Shown here in pieces: positions 1-8,319 of a stretch of DNA of 42,949 nt; the first letter of the stretch is position 1, and each line of letters opens with the position of its first letter. The DNA is from Actinomadura sp. GC306. Lineage in GTDB: Bacteria; Actinomycetota; Actinomycetes; Streptosporangiales; Streptosporangiaceae. The stretch spans positions 1 through 42,949 of the forward strand of contig NZ_SMKM01000023.1 of the NCBI RefSeq assembly GCF_004348665.1, in the 5' to 3' direction. Under the pieces are notes generated by a model. It was not told where the DNA came from and did no database searches. It worked only from the letters and a program-made list of their open reading frames with translations. Both the position numbers and the translations under genes were made by a program.

Positions 1-22
1 CCTCTAACCCCGCCCCCCGATT

Positions 23-86
23 CGTTGACTTGCGGCGTGTTGTTGTTATGGGAGGCCGGATAACAACAACACGCCGCAAGTCAACG
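23..86. repeat. 64-nt perfect hairpin repeat, copy 1 (terminator-like)
   Basis: A 27-bp perfect inverted repeat (arms 23-49 and 60-86) encloses a 10-nt loop, GGGAGGCCGG. The arm begins CGTTGACTTGCGGCG and runs into GTTGTTGTTAT at the apex. The same arms, with another loop, recur at 40230-40293. It lies 8 bp past the stop of the ABC permease gene on the minus strand. There is no T-tract, so it may be a bidirectional non-canonical terminator or a dispersed structural repeat. The flank to its left also resembles the flank of copy 2. Confidence 0.85.
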
Positions 87-94
87 CCTCAGGG

Positions 95-1738
95 CTAGGC
101 GGAGAGGGACAGGTCCCGGCGGCGGAAGGCCGTTAGGCCGGCTGCGCCCAGGGCGACGGCGCACGCGATCAGGGCGGCCAGGGGTGTCACGGTCAGGTCG
201 GCCGATGGCAGGGCGGGGGTATGGCCGAACGGGGACAGGTCGGCGGCCCAGCGCGGCAGTTCCAGGAGCGGCCCGATCTGTCCGATCAGCAGGCAGCCGG
301 CCAGCGCGGTCCAGGAGATCGCCACCGACCATCGCGGCAGCAGCCCGATCACCGCGACGACGAACCCGGCCAGCGCCAGCGTCGCGGGCAGCTGCACCAG
401 CGCCGCGCCGAGCAGCGCGGGCACCCGGTCCGCCGAACCTGCCGCGACCGCGTACGCGAGGCCGTTGGCCAGCCCGGTGCCGGCGAGGACGGCGGCGGTC
501 CCGAGCACCGCGCAGGTGATGTGCGCCGCCATCCACCGGGGCCTGCTGACCGCCGTGGCCAGCACCGCCTCCAGCGGGCCGGTCTCCTCGGCGCGCATCC
601 GCAGCAGCGCCTGGACGGTGTACCCGGCGACGAGGACGCCGGTGAAGCCCATCATCGCGGCGAAGTAGACGTCCACCGGATCGCCCGTGCCGCCCAGCCT
701 GGCCATCGCCTCGGCGAGCTCGTCGCTGGTGCCGAGCAGCTCCTCGGCCTGGTCGCCGAGGGCGCCGAGCATCCCGCCCACCACCAGCAGCGCGGCCGTC
801 CAGCCGTAGAGGACGCCGCGCTGCAGCCGCCAGGCCAGCCCCAGCGGGCTGAGCAGGGCGCGCGGGGCGGTGGCCGGGCCGCGGCGGACCGGCAGCATCC
901 CGGTGCCCACGTCGCGGTGGTCGGTGAGCCGGTACGCCGTGCCGGCCAGCACGATCAGCAGCGCGGTATGCAGCAGCAGCGGCCAGGGCCGGTCCGCGGT
1001 GAACGGCTCGGTCCGCTGCCCCCATCCGAGCGGCGACAGCCAGGACGGCCACAGGCTCGTCACCCGCAGGCCGTCCGCGCCGGCCGTGCCGAAGCCGTCG
1101 CCGAGGCCGCGCAGCAGGAACGCCAGGCCGAGCACGGCGGCGGCGATGCCGTTGGCGGCGCGGGCGCTCTCGGTGATCTGCGCGGCGACGGCGGCGACAC
1201 CCGCGAAGGCCGCGCCGGACGCGCCGATCGCGACGCCCAGCAGCAGCGATCCGGCGGCGGGCAGCCCGGCGGCCGGCAGCACGGCAGCCACCAGCACCGC
1301 CAGCACGGCGTTCGCGCCGACCGCCACCAGCAGCGCCGCCGTCAGCATCGCGTGCCGTCCGACGACCATCGAGCCGATCATCTCCGCGCGCCCGGTCTCC
1401 TCGCTCTGCCGGGTGTGCCGCACCACCGCCATGATGCTCATCAGCGCGGCGAGGACGGCGACGAGGCCGTAGGACTCCGCGACGACGATGGCGCCGAGGC
1501 CCGGTTCCGGGACGACGCCGTTGAACACCCGCGAGACCGCGCTCAGCGCACTCGACCGGGCGTAGGCGGCCTGCTCCTCCTCGCTGCCGTAGAGGCCGAG
1601 GACGCTGGAGGCCACCGTGCCGGTCACCGCGGTCAGGCCGAGCAGCCACACCGGCAGCTGCACGCGGTCGCGGCGCAGCGCGAGCCGGGTCAGCCGCATC
1701 GTGCCGGTGAACGTCGCCGGGCCCGCGGACGGCCTCAT
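95..1738 (-). CDS. ABC exporter permease, antibiotic-exporter (COG3559-like) type
   Basis: A 547-residue polytopic membrane protein, the channel of a two-component ABC exporter with the ATPase encoded just upstream. About twelve hydrophobic segments form two homologous halves. Each half carries a cytoplasmic motif of the form R-x-x-EETG-x-x-E ([14 protein letters not shown] in the first, [14 protein letters not shown] in the second), typical of permeases annotated as exporters of polyketide antibiotics. The ATG overlaps the ATPase stop as ATGA, so the two are translationally coupled; this fixes the start. The gene ends 8 bp before the hairpin at 23-86. Drug export is inferred from family and the TetR neighbour; the substrate is unknown. 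Confidence 0.85.
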   Translation of the reverse strand: MRPSAGPATFTGTMRLTRLALRRDRVQLPVWLLGLTAVTGTVASSVLGLYGSEEEQAAYARSSALSAVSRVFNGVVPEPGLGAIVVAESYGLVAVLAALMSIMAVVRHTRQSEETGRAEMIGSMVVGRHAMLTAALLVAVGANAVLAVLVAAVLPAAGLPAAGSLLLGVAIGASGAAFAGVAAVAAQITESARAANGIAAAVLGLAFLLRGLGDGFGTAGADGLRVTSLWPSWLSPLGWGQRTEPFTADRPWPLLLHTALLIVLAGTAYRLTDHRDVGTGMLPVRRGPATAPRALLSPLGLAWRLQRGVLYGWTAALLVVGGMLGALGDQAEELLGTSDELAEAMARLGGTGDPVDVYFAAMMGFTGVLVAGYTVQALLRMRAEETGPLEAVLATAVSRPRWMAAHITCAVLGTAAVLAGTGLANGLAYAVAAGSADRVPALLGAALVQLPATLALAGFVVAVIGLLPRWSVAISWTALAGCLLIGQIGPLLELPRWAADLSPFGHTPALPSADLTVTPLAALIACAVALGAAGLTAFRRRDLSLSA

Positions 1739-2649
1739 CGGACGCCCTCCAGCCCGGCGGCGCGGTCGCCGTAGTGCCGCATGAACAGCTCTTCGAGCGT
1801 GGGCGGGTGGCTGGTCAGGTCCAGCACGCCGCACTCCGCGAGGTACCGGTGGACCTCGGGCAGCGCCCCGGTCTCCACCTCGAAGGCCGCCCCGGTGCCG
1901 TCGCCGTCGAGGCGCAAGTCGTGCACGCCCTCGAAGCGGTCCAGGCCGGTGGGCGGCTGCGCGGTCCGCACGGTCATCGTGGTCCGCGTCAGGTGCCGCA
2001 GCTCCGCCAGCGTGCCGGACTCGACCGTCCGGCCGTCCCGGATGATCGACACGCCGTCGCACAGCTTCTCGACCTCGGCGAGGATGTGGCTGGAGAGCAG
2101 GACGGTGCGGCCGCGCGCCTTGGCCTCGGCGACGCACTCCTGGAACACCGCCTCCATCAGCGGGTCGAGCCCGGACGTCGGCTCGTCCAGGATGTACAGC
2201 TCCACGTCGGACGCGAACGCCGCCACCAGGGCCACCTTCTGCCGGTTGCCCTTGGAGTAGGTGCGGCACCGCTTCGTCGGATCGAGCTGGAAGCGCGCGA
2301 CCAGCTCGTCCCGGCGGGCGGGGTCGAGCCCGCCGCGCAGGGAGCCGAACAGGTCGATCGCCTCCCCGCCGGACAGGTTGCCCCACAGGCTGACGTCCCC
2401 CGGGACGTAGGCGAGCCGGCGGTGGAGCTCGACCGCGTCCCGCCACGGGTCGCCGCCGAGCAGGTCCACCTCGCCGGAGTCGCGGCGCAGCAGGCCCAGC
2501 AGCACCCGGATCGTGGTCGACTTCCCCGAGCCGTTCGGGCCCAGGAAGCCGTGCACCTCGCCCGTGCGGACGGTCAGCCGCAGCCGGTCGAGCGCCCGCA
2601 CGTCGCCGAAGGTCTTGGTCAGTCCGCTCACGCGGATCGCGTCGGTCAT
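1735..2649 (-). CDS. ABC exporter ATP-binding subunit
   Basis: About 304 residues, the nucleotide-binding subunit paired with the permease that overlaps its 3' end. Walker A is [10 protein letters not shown] near residue 38. The signature region reads [12 protein letters not shown], a common variant of LSGGQ in this exporter group. Walker B is [12 protein letters not shown], and the H-loop lies in LLSSHIL. The C-terminal 90 residues form the accessory domain usual for drug-exporter ATPases. A GTG six bases upstream is also open, but GAGGGG sits at a sensible distance only from the ATG at 2649. The palindrome at 2683-2699 in its leader and the divergent TetR gene suggest drug-inducible repression. 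Confidence 0.88.
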   Translation of the reverse strand: MTDAIRVSGLTKTFGDVRALDRLRLTVRTGEVHGFLGPNGSGKSTTIRVLLGLLRRDSGEVDLLGGDPWRDAVELHRRLAYVPGDVSLWGNLSGGEAIDLFGSLRGGLDPARRDELVARFQLDPTKRCRTYSKGNRQKVALVAAFASDVELYILDEPTSGLDPLMEAVFQECVAEAKARGRTVLLSSHILAEVEKLCDGVSIIRDGRTVESGTLAELRHLTRTTMTVRTAQPPTGLDRFEGVHDLRLDGDGTGAAFEVETGALPEVHRYLAECGVLDLTSHPPTLEELFMRHYGDRAAGLEGVR

Positions 2650-2682
2650 GCGCACCGTCCCCTCGTCTCGCCGGCCCGGCGA

Positions 2683-2699
2683 ACTGACCGCCGGTCAGT
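2683..2699. promoter_or_regulatory. Palindromic operator, probable TetR site
   Basis: ACTGACC-GCC-GGTCAGT is a perfect 7-bp inverted repeat around a 3-bp centre. It lies between the ABC operon, whose ATG is 34 bp away, and the leaderless TetR gene, whose box starts 41 bp away. Position and symmetry fit an operator bound by the TetR protein, controlling the exporter and perhaps itself. Confidence 0.75.
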
Positions 2700-2751
2700 A
2701 ACCGATGGTAGACCGGAGGCCCGCGCCGGGCCAACCGGTTAGGTTGAAGCG

Positions 2752-3519
2752 GTGGACGAGTCGAAGCCGCCGGACACCCGGACCCGGATCCTGGAGACCG
2801 CGCTCGACGTGTTCTCCGAGCGCGGCTACCAGGCCGGTTCCATGCGGGAGATCGCGGACCGGCTGCAGCTCACCAAGGCGGCCGTCTTCTACCACTTCCC
2901 GGCCAAGTCCGTGCTCCTGGCGACGCTGTGCGAACCGCTCTCCGAGGGCCTGGAGGACGTCCTCGCCCGCGCGCGCCTCACCGCGGACCGGGCGGCGGCC
3001 CGGCGGCAGCTCATCGAGGGCACGCTGGACGTCTACATCCAGAACCGCAAGCTGCTGTACGTGATCATGCAGGACCTCACGACGCTGGCGCACGACCGCG
3101 CCTTCCAGCATTACGTCGACCTGATCCAGCAGGTCCACGACGAGTTCACCGGCCCGTACCCGGACGTCACGCTCCAGGTCCGCACGGTGCAGATCTTCGC
3201 GACGCTGGGCGACCCGGTGTTCCTGTGCCGGGACGTCCCGGTCGACCGGCTGCGCGCGGAGATCCTGCGCGGCGCGTGGGCGCTGCTGGACGACCCCGCC
3301 ACGTCCGGCCTGGTCGCGCGGGACGAGCCGGAGCCGTCGGCCGCCCGCACCGCCGCCCGCCGGCCGGGCCGCCCCCGCGCGCTGGACGAGGCGAAGGCCG
3401 AGGCCGCCCGCCGCATGTACGCGGAGGGCGCCGGCACCGTCGGCGAGATCGCCGAGCGGCTGGGCGTCTCCCGCGCCACCCTCTACCGGCACCTGGGCGA
3501 CCGCACCCCGCCCGCCTAG
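2752..3519 (+). CDS. TetR-family repressor with an extra C-terminal HTH domain
   Basis: A 255-residue regulator. Residues 9-55 are a standard TetR HTH (RILETALDVFSERGY, then a recognition helix in LTKAAVFYHF). Residues 60-185 are the helical ligand and dimer domain. Unusually, residues 203-250 form a second HTH of the Hin/resolvase type, beginning GRPRALDEAKAEA and ending in EIAERLGVSRATLYRHL. The GTG start has no ribosome site but lies 6 bp after TAGGTT (2740-2745), the pattern of a leaderless actinobacterial transcript. It diverges from the ABC exporter genes and probably represses them through 2683-2699. The role of the second HTH is unknown. Confidence 0.85.
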   Translation: MDESKPPDTRTRILETALDVFSERGYQAGSMREIADRLQLTKAAVFYHFPAKSVLLATLCEPLSEGLEDVLARARLTADRAAARRQLIEGTLDVYIQNRKLLYVIMQDLTTLAHDRAFQHYVDLIQQVHDEFTGPYPDVTLQVRTVQIFATLGDPVFLCRDVPVDRLRAEILRGAWALLDDPATSGLVARDEPEPSAARTAARRPGRPRALDEAKAEAARRMYAEGAGTVGEIAERLGVSRATLYRHLGDRTPPA

Positions 3520-3522
3520 ATT

Positions 3523-3540
3523 TGAGACAAATGTGAGACA
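3523..3540. promoter_or_regulatory. Direct repeats TGAGACA, 11 bp apart, before the crotonase gene
   Basis: TGAGACA occurs at 3523-3529 and 3534-3540, one helical turn apart, with a weaker third element at 3541-3549. The 71-bp gap between the TetR stop and the crotonase start holds only this and the ribosome site. It could be an activator or repressor site; no regulator can be named. Confidence 0.3.
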
Positions 3541-3590
3541 GTTGTGCGACGGGTTCCGAGACCGGCGCCGGCGCGAACGCGGAGGTGACG

Positions 3591-4379
3591 ATGGCCGACG
3601 TGCGAGTCGAGAAGACGGGCACGACCACCACGATCTGGATGAACCGCCCCGACCGGCGCAACGCCGTCGACCGGCCGATGGCCGCCGAGCTGCGGGCGGC
3701 CTTCGCGGAGTTCGAGGCCGATCCGGGACAGCGGGTGGCGGTGCTCGCCGGAGCCGGCGGGACGTTCTGCGCCGGAGCCGACCTCACCGCGGTGGCCGAC
3801 CCGGCTCGCCGCAACGAACTCGACCCCGAGGGCGGTGGCGGCGGCCCCATGGGCCCGACGCGGATGGCGCTCGGCAAGCCGCTCATCGCGGCCGTCGCCG
3901 GCCACGCCGTGGCGGGCGGCCTGGAGCTCGCCCTGCTCGCGGACCTGCGGATCGTGGAGCGCGACGCGGTGATGGGCGTCTTCTGCCGCCGCTGGGGCGT
4001 GCCGCTCATCGACGGCGGCACCGTCCGGCTCCCGCGAATCATCGGCCTCGGCCGCGCTCTGGACCTGATCATGACGGGCCGTCCCGTCGCGGCCGACGAG
4101 GCGCTCGCGATGGGCCTGGCCAACCGGGTCGTGGAACCCGGCGAGGCGGTGGACGCCGCCCGCGAACTGGCCGACCGGATCGCGGCCTTCCCGTTCGAGT
4201 GCGTCCTGACCGACCGGGCCTCCACCTACGCCGGCCTCGACCTGCCGCTCGCCGAGGCGCTGCGCGCGGAAGGCGCCGCGGGCGTCCCGATCGTGGCGCG
4301 CGAGGGTGCGGCGGGCGCCTCCCGTTTCGTGGCGGGCGAAGGCCGCCACGGAACCTTCACCGAAGCAGACCCCACCTAG
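3591..4379 (+). CDS. Enoyl-CoA hydratase/isomerase (crotonase) family protein
   Basis: A 262-residue crotonase-fold protein. The family's oxyanion-hole motif is seen as FCAGADL near residue 62 and AGHAVAGGLELALLAD near 105-120, followed by GGTVRLPRIIGLGRAL. The position that carries the first catalytic glutamate in classical hydratases reads FCRRWG, and the second aligns with an aspartate (ALDLIMTG), so plain hydratase activity is doubtful; another crotonase reaction is possible. ATG at 3591 is chosen because GGAGG lies 5 bp before it; a GTG at 3585 overlaps that site. It stands alone between a TetR gene and a convergent operon, so its pathway is not shown. Confidence 0.8.
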   Translation: MADVRVEKTGTTTTIWMNRPDRRNAVDRPMAAELRAAFAEFEADPGQRVAVLAGAGGTFCAGADLTAVADPARRNELDPEGGGGGPMGPTRMALGKPLIAAVAGHAVAGGLELALLADLRIVERDAVMGVFCRRWGVPLIDGGTVRLPRIIGLGRALDLIMTGRPVAADEALAMGLANRVVEPGEAVDAARELADRIAAFPFECVLTDRASTYAGLDLPLAEALRAEGAAGVPIVAREGAAGASRFVAGEGRHGTFTEADPT

Positions 4380-4380
4380 C

Positions 4381-4420
4381 CCGGTCGCCGCCGCAAGTCA
4401 GCGCACTTGGTGGAGACCGG
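4381..4420. terminator. Bidirectional terminator hairpin between convergent genes
   Basis: CCGGTC at 4381 pairs with GACCGG at 4415-4420, and inner pairs continue through CC/GG to CAAGT/ACTTG around the loop CAGCGC. It fills the whole 41-bp gap between two converging stops. Its left arm contains CGCCGCAAGTCA, a 12-base match to the arm of the 64-nt hairpin repeats at 23-86 and 40230-40293. Confidence 0.6.
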
Positions 4421-4642
4421 CTAGGAGAGCGTGTAGTCGCCTGCGTCGCGTAGGGCGGCCTGCAGGGCGGCGCGGTCCAGGACGACGTCGTCCTTGTGCT
4501 TGAGGATCACCAGCGCGTCGCCGCCGGGGACGAGTTCCGTGGCCACCGCGCCGATGTCCGGCACGGCGCTGAGCCGGTCCTTGACGGCGCGCGCGTCGGC
4601 CGCGGTGGTCATCCCGGCGATCCGGAACGTCGTGCTGATCAT
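4421..4642 (-). CDS. Small HMA-like (ferredoxin-fold) protein lacking the metal-binding cysteines
   Basis: A 73-residue protein with the beta-alpha-beta-beta-alpha-beta pattern of heavy-metal-associated domains. The metal loop position reads GMTTAADA, where copper chaperones have GMTCxxC, so it has no cysteine pair and probably does not bind copper in the usual way. GGGAGG precedes the ATG by 5 bp. The gene starts 28 bp after the stop of the molybdopterin oxidoreductase gene and is probably cotranscribed with it. Both proteins start with MISTT. It could be a small partner of the upstream enzyme; this is inference. Confidence 0.65.
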   Translation of the reverse strand: MISTTFRIAGMTTAADARAVKDRLSAVPDIGAVATELVPGGDALVILKHKDDVVLDRAALQAALRDAGDYTLS

Positions 4643-4670
4643 GAAGCCTCCCGTTCGGATCGGGCGCGGG

Positions 4671-6230
4671 TCAGATCCGGCCGTTGAACGCCTGCAGCGC
4701 GGCGTCCTCGCGGGTGCCGCCGCGCCCGTCGCCGTGGTCCGCGAAGTCGGTGATCCACTCGACGGATCTGACCCATTTGACCATCTTGTAGCCGTGGTTG
4801 GATTCCACCCGCAGCCGCAGCGGCGCACCCAGGTGGACCTCCAGCGGGCGGCCGTTGCGCTCGTAGGCCAGGATCGTGTCGTCCTCTTCGACCATCTCCA
4901 GGTCGAGGACGGCGTAGAACGGCTCGCGCGGCCGGTGGTCGTACATCTCCTGGGCCAGCCCGTAGGAGGTCACCATCACGTAGTTCGCGCCCTCGGGGCG
5001 AGGGCCGAGGACCTCCAGGAGGTCGCGCAGGCGCACCCCGCCCCATTTCGACGTGGCCGACCAGCCCTGCATGCAGGTGTGGACGGCGACGTACTCGGTC
5101 TTGGGCAGCCGCCGCAGTTCCGCCAGCCCGAGGTGCAGCGTCTTCCCGCTCAGCTCACCGCCGACTTCCAGGCGCCAGTCGCGGAACCCGGAATCCCGGT
5201 GCGCGAGCCACTCGGTGGACTCGTCCTCCGTCGGCGGCAGTCCGTTGGTCCAGTGGAACTCGGAGATGTCCTTTTCGGTGTAGACGTTCTGCCGGCCCAT
5301 GCGGGGCTTCATCCAGTTCAGGGTGAGCTTGCGGATGGGCTCGGTCAGCGCGACGAGGACCCGCTGGGAGCGCGCCCGGTCCGCCAGCGTGGCGTAGCTC
5401 AGCGCGATCCAGAAACCGATCACGGCGACGATCGTGATGATCGCGATGGTGAACGCCTGGGCGTACCGGGACGTGTCCGTCACCCCGAACACGATGTGCG
5501 GCAGGTTGTACTCGGGGTGGACGATGAAGACCAGCCCGACGTGCATGACGATGAACGCCGTCATCAGCACCATGCCGATGAAGTGCAGCGAGCGTGCCCC
5601 CTGGTGGCCGCCCCAGAACTTGACGTACCGGGGGAAGCGGGAGCGGACGGCCGGGGACATGGCGATCCCCGTCAGGATCAGGAAGGGCGCGAGCAGGAAG
5701 ACGACCGCTGTGTACATGAGCATCTGCAGCGCGTCGTAGGGCTGGAAGTGCTCGATCGACGGGACGCCGAAACCGAGGTAGACCTTGAGCGAGTCGAACG
5801 CCTCGCCGAACACGTCCCACGACGTCGGCACGATCCGGCGCCAGAGTCCGGTGGCGAAGAGCAGGACCACGTACACGAATCCGTTGACGAGCCACAGCGT
5901 CACGCCCAGCCCGTGCCAGTGCCGGCCGAGGCCGATGTTCTTCCGGCCCGGCAGGGTGAGCAGCGGGCTGGCGGTGCGCTCGTCCATCAGGGACGTGTAG
6001 ACGCCCTCCTCCTGCGGCAGCCTGCGCCGCGTGAACTTGATCCACTCGGTGCCCGGCTTGCAGTCGTTGCGCCACCAGAACCGCGGCAGCGAGGAGATGA
6101 TCTCCCACCCGCTGCGCAGGACGATGCCCATGAGCACGAAGTTGAGCAGGTGGGTGCTGCGCAGCCAGAGCGGGAAGTCGGGGTCCACGCGGTCTCCATC
6201 GTCGGCAGCTGACCAGGTTGTACTGATCAT
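4671..6230 (-). CDS. Membrane-anchored molybdopterin oxidoreductase (cytochrome b561-like plus sulfite-oxidase-type domain)
   Basis: 519 residues in two parts. Residues 20-310 contain about five membrane helices with histidines in STHLLNF, RHWHGLG, SLHFIGM and VMHVGLVF, the pattern of a di-heme cytochrome b561-type anchor. Residues 335-505 are an oxidoreductase molybdopterin-binding domain. The likely molybdenum-ligating cysteine is C386 in VHTCMQGWS, followed by the family motif KWGGVRLRDLL and later SNHGYKMVKWV. It should pass electrons between the membrane pool and a substrate at the Mo centre; sulfite or an oxidised sulfur compound is possible. No twin-arginine signal is seen, so orientation is unclear. 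Next gene downstream is the HMA-like protein. Confidence 0.82.
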   Translation of the reverse strand: MISTTWSAADDGDRVDPDFPLWLRSTHLLNFVLMGIVLRSGWEIISSLPRFWWRNDCKPGTEWIKFTRRRLPQEEGVYTSLMDERTASPLLTLPGRKNIGLGRHWHGLGVTLWLVNGFVYVVLLFATGLWRRIVPTSWDVFGEAFDSLKVYLGFGVPSIEHFQPYDALQMLMYTAVVFLLAPFLILTGIAMSPAVRSRFPRYVKFWGGHQGARSLHFIGMVLMTAFIVMHVGLVFIVHPEYNLPHIVFGVTDTSRYAQAFTIAIITIVAVIGFWIALSYATLADRARSQRVLVALTEPIRKLTLNWMKPRMGRQNVYTEKDISEFHWTNGLPPTEDESTEWLAHRDSGFRDWRLEVGGELSGKTLHLGLAELRRLPKTEYVAVHTCMQGWSATSKWGGVRLRDLLEVLGPRPEGANYVMVTSYGLAQEMYDHRPREPFYAVLDLEMVEEDDTILAYERNGRPLEVHLGAPLRLRVESNHGYKMVKWVRSVEWITDFADHGDGRGGTREDAALQAFNGRI

Positions 6231-6285
6231 TAGCCTTTTGCGGCGGAACGCAAACCAGGAGCGCCGGTGAACGGGGTCAGCGGGC

Positions 6286-6969
6286 TCAGATTCTCGTGTA
6301 CTTGCGGGCGGCGGTGTCGTCGAGGGCGTATCCGAGGTCGTTCACGACGTCCACGACGCCCTCCACGCGGCCGATCATGCGGGCGACGATCGGGACGAGG
6401 CTCTTGGTCTCGACGCGGCCGGACAGGTGGACGATCCCGTCCCCCACCCGGACGTCGAGCATGTCCGGGTCGTGCCAGAGCTTCTTGACCAGGACGTCCT
6501 TGATGATCTCCTCCCGGATCTCCGCGTCGGGCCGCCGGTACACGCCCAGCAGGTCGCGGCGCGCGACGATCCCTACGAGACGCCCGTCCTCGTCGGCGAC
6601 GGGCAGGGCCCGGTACCCGTGCGCGTTCAGCAGCCGGGCCGCCTCGGTGGTCGAGGTGCCCGGGGCGGCGGAGACGACCGGGGCGCTCATCAGCCCGCCG
6701 GCGTCGACGGCCGCGGCCTTGGCCTCGGCCTGGGCGTTGCGCCGCAGTAGGGCCCGCAGCGACCGGCCCTCGGTGTGGTCCTTGTACTCCTGCTTGTGCA
6801 GCAGGTCCGACTCGGTGACGATGCCGATGACGCGGCCCGCGTCGTCCACGACCGGCATGCCGCTGACGCGATGCTCGGTCAGCAGCTCGGCGATCTCGGC
6901 GAACGGGGTCTGCTCGGTCACCGTCACAACGTCCTTGGTCATGATGTCCTGGACCGTGCGGCGCTTCAT
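6286..6969 (-). CDS. CBS-pair and BON domain stress protein
   Basis: A 227-residue cytoplasmic protein. Two CBS motifs (residues 5-60 and 85-140) begin with VQDIMTKDVVTV and LMSAPVVSA and contain GIVTESDLL and GIVARRDLLG, forming an adenosyl-nucleotide sensing pair. Residues 150-220 are a BON domain (IREEIIKDVL, then VRVGDGIVHLSGRVE). ATG 6969 is preceded by GAGGAG. Proteins of this build are common in actinobacterial hypoxia and dormancy regulons. The 186-bp leader holds a 20-bp palindrome and a GGGACCTTCGGCC box at 7098-7139, which may be the control site. Confidence 0.87.
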   Translation of the reverse strand: MKRRTVQDIMTKDVVTVTEQTPFAEIAELLTEHRVSGMPVVDDAGRVIGIVTESDLLHKQEYKDHTEGRSLRALLRRNAQAEAKAAAVDAGGLMSAPVVSAAPGTSTTEAARLLNAHGYRALPVADEDGRLVGIVARRDLLGVYRRPDAEIREEIIKDVLVKKLWHDPDMLDVRVGDGIVHLSGRVETKSLVPIVARMIGRVEGVVDVVNDLGYALDDTAARKYTRI

Positions 6970-7097
6970 GGTCTTCTCCTCGTGGGTCGTCGTCGCGGCT
7001 CCCGGGTGACGCGGTGCTGGAGGATCGCCCCGCGGTCCGCGTCCTCCCCGGGCCACTTCCAGCCTCTCTCGCGGCGGCCGCGCAGGTCAGAGGCGGC

Positions 7098-7139
7098 GGT
7101 CCCGCGATCGCGGGACCTTCGGCCTTTTCGGCGGCCGAA
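7098..7139. promoter_or_regulatory. Palindromes upstream of the CBS-BON gene, DevR/OsdR-like box
   Basis: A perfect 20-bp palindrome (7098-7117, centre GCGATCGC, arms GGTCCC/GGGACC) is followed by TTCGGCC...GGCCGAA (7118-7124 and 7132-7138). Together they contain GGGACCTTCGGCC. A related GGGGACCTTCGTCC stands before the alcohol dehydrogenase gene. The motif recalls GGGAC-type dormancy regulator (DevR/DosR/OsdR) boxes. The inner repeat could also terminate the dehydrogenase transcript. Confidence 0.45.
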
Positions 7140-7155
7140 GAGCCCGCGGCGCCGG

Positions 7156-8214
7156 TCACCCGGCCGAGGAGGGGACGACCACCGCCCGCCCGGTGAGCTT
7201 TCCGGACTCCAGCTGCCGGTAGGCGTCCACTGCCCGCTCCAAGGGGAACTCGACGATGTCGGGCCGCAGCAGCCCGCGTGCGGCGAGGTCGAGCACCTCG
7301 ATCAGCTCGGGCCGGGTGCCCCAGTAGGTCGTCTGCAGCGACACCTCGTAGGGGACGGAGAAGAAGGACACCGGGAGGGTGCCGCCGCCGATGCCGACGA
7401 TCGTCACGTCCCCGAGCGTCCGGGCGGCGGCCGCCGCCATGGCGAGGGTCGCGTCGGTGCCGACGACGTCCAGGACGACGTCGGCACCGCGTCCCCCGGT
7501 GGCCGCGCGGATGCTCGCCGCCGTGCCCTCGTCGGACGGGAGCGCGGCGTCGGCGCCCTCCCGCAGCGCGAGTTCGAGGGCCTCCGGCCGGGTGTCGACG
7601 GCGATGACGGACGCGGCGGTCGTGGCCTTGAGGATCTGGATCGCCAGGTGCCCGAGCCCGCCGGCGCCGATCACGACCGCGGTCGTGCCGGGCGGCAGCT
7701 TCCCCCAGGACCGGCGGACGGCGTGGTAGGGCGTGAGGGCGGCGTCGGTGAGCGGCGCCGCGGCCACCGGGTCCAGGCCGTCGGGCAGCGGGACGAGGAG
7801 CCGCGCGTCGGGGACCAGCATGTACTCGGCCATGCCGCCGTCGAGCCCGAGCCCGCCGCCGCCGGACGGCACTGGCGCGTTCGCCGGGTCCTCGCAGTAG
7901 TTCTCCGCGCCGAGGCGGCAGCGGGCGCACGTCCCGCAGCCCCACGGCCCGTGCACGGCGACCGGCTGCCCGGTTTCGAGGCCGGTCACGCCGTCCCCGA
8001 GGGCGTGCACCCATCCCGCGTTCTCATGGCCGAGGGTGAACGGCGGCCCCCAGGGGAGCAGCCCGCCCTCGAAGTCGCGCATGAGATGGAGGTCGGAGTG
8101 GCACGCCCCCGCGCCGCCGACCCGGATGACGACCTGCCCGGGGCGGGGTTCGGGATCGGGCACCTCGACCAGTACCGGATCGGACTTCCATTCCCGCAGC
8201 CTTAGCGCTCGCAT
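7156..8214 (-). CDS. Zinc-dependent alcohol dehydrogenase (MDR superfamily)
   Basis: A 352-residue NAD(P)-dependent alcohol dehydrogenase. The catalytic zinc ligands are in GACHSDLH (C37, H38 region) and the GHENAGWV motif near residue 62. The structural zinc loop reads CGTCARCRLGAENYC near 93-107. The Rossmann motif GAGGLGHLAIQ lies near 178. The gene runs in the same direction as the CBS-BON gene but is 186 bp away from it. A GGGGACCTTCGTCC box at 8270-8285, about 56 bp before the ATG, resembles the motif in front of the CBS-BON gene, suggesting shared stress or hypoxia control. Substrate not predictable. Confidence 0.88.
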   Translation of the reverse strand: MRALRLREWKSDPVLVEVPDPEPRPGQVVIRVGGAGACHSDLHLMRDFEGGLLPWGPPFTLGHENAGWVHALGDGVTGLETGQPVAVHGPWGCGTCARCRLGAENYCEDPANAPVPSGGGGLGLDGGMAEYMLVPDARLLVPLPDGLDPVAAAPLTDAALTPYHAVRRSWGKLPPGTTAVVIGAGGLGHLAIQILKATTAASVIAVDTRPEALELALREGADAALPSDEGTAASIRAATGGRGADVVLDVVGTDATLAMAAAAARTLGDVTIVGIGGGTLPVSFFSVPYEVSLQTTYWGTRPELIEVLDLAARGLLRPDIVEFPLERAVDAYRQLESGKLTGRAVVVPSSAG

Positions 8215-8269
8215 CTCCTCGTCCTTTCCTCTCCTCCCAGCGAACTACCCCGTTCACCAGGCGCACAAC

Positions 8270-8285
8270 GGACGAAGGTCCCCGG
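8270..8285 (-). promoter_or_regulatory. GGGACCTTCG box before alcohol dehydrogenase
   Basis: Read on the minus strand, CCGGGGACCTTCGTCC lies about 56 bp before the ATG at 8214. It shares GGGACCTTCG with the box at 7112-7121. Candidate DevR/OsdR-type site; inference from motif likeness and from the stress-type genes it precedes. Confidence 0.35.
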
Positions 8286-8319
8286 ACGGGACGCACGGGT
8301 CAGCGGTACTCGTTCTCCC

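Noticed and set aside
23..86. Hairpin repeat as an insertion-sequence end or attachment site
   Set aside because: No transposase or integrase and no target duplications near either copy; arms belong to one compact stem-loop.
221..2742. Long plus-strand open frames opposite the ABC exporter genes
   Set aside because: Arg/Gly/Pro-rich translations without motifs; produced by GC-rich codon bias opposite real genes.
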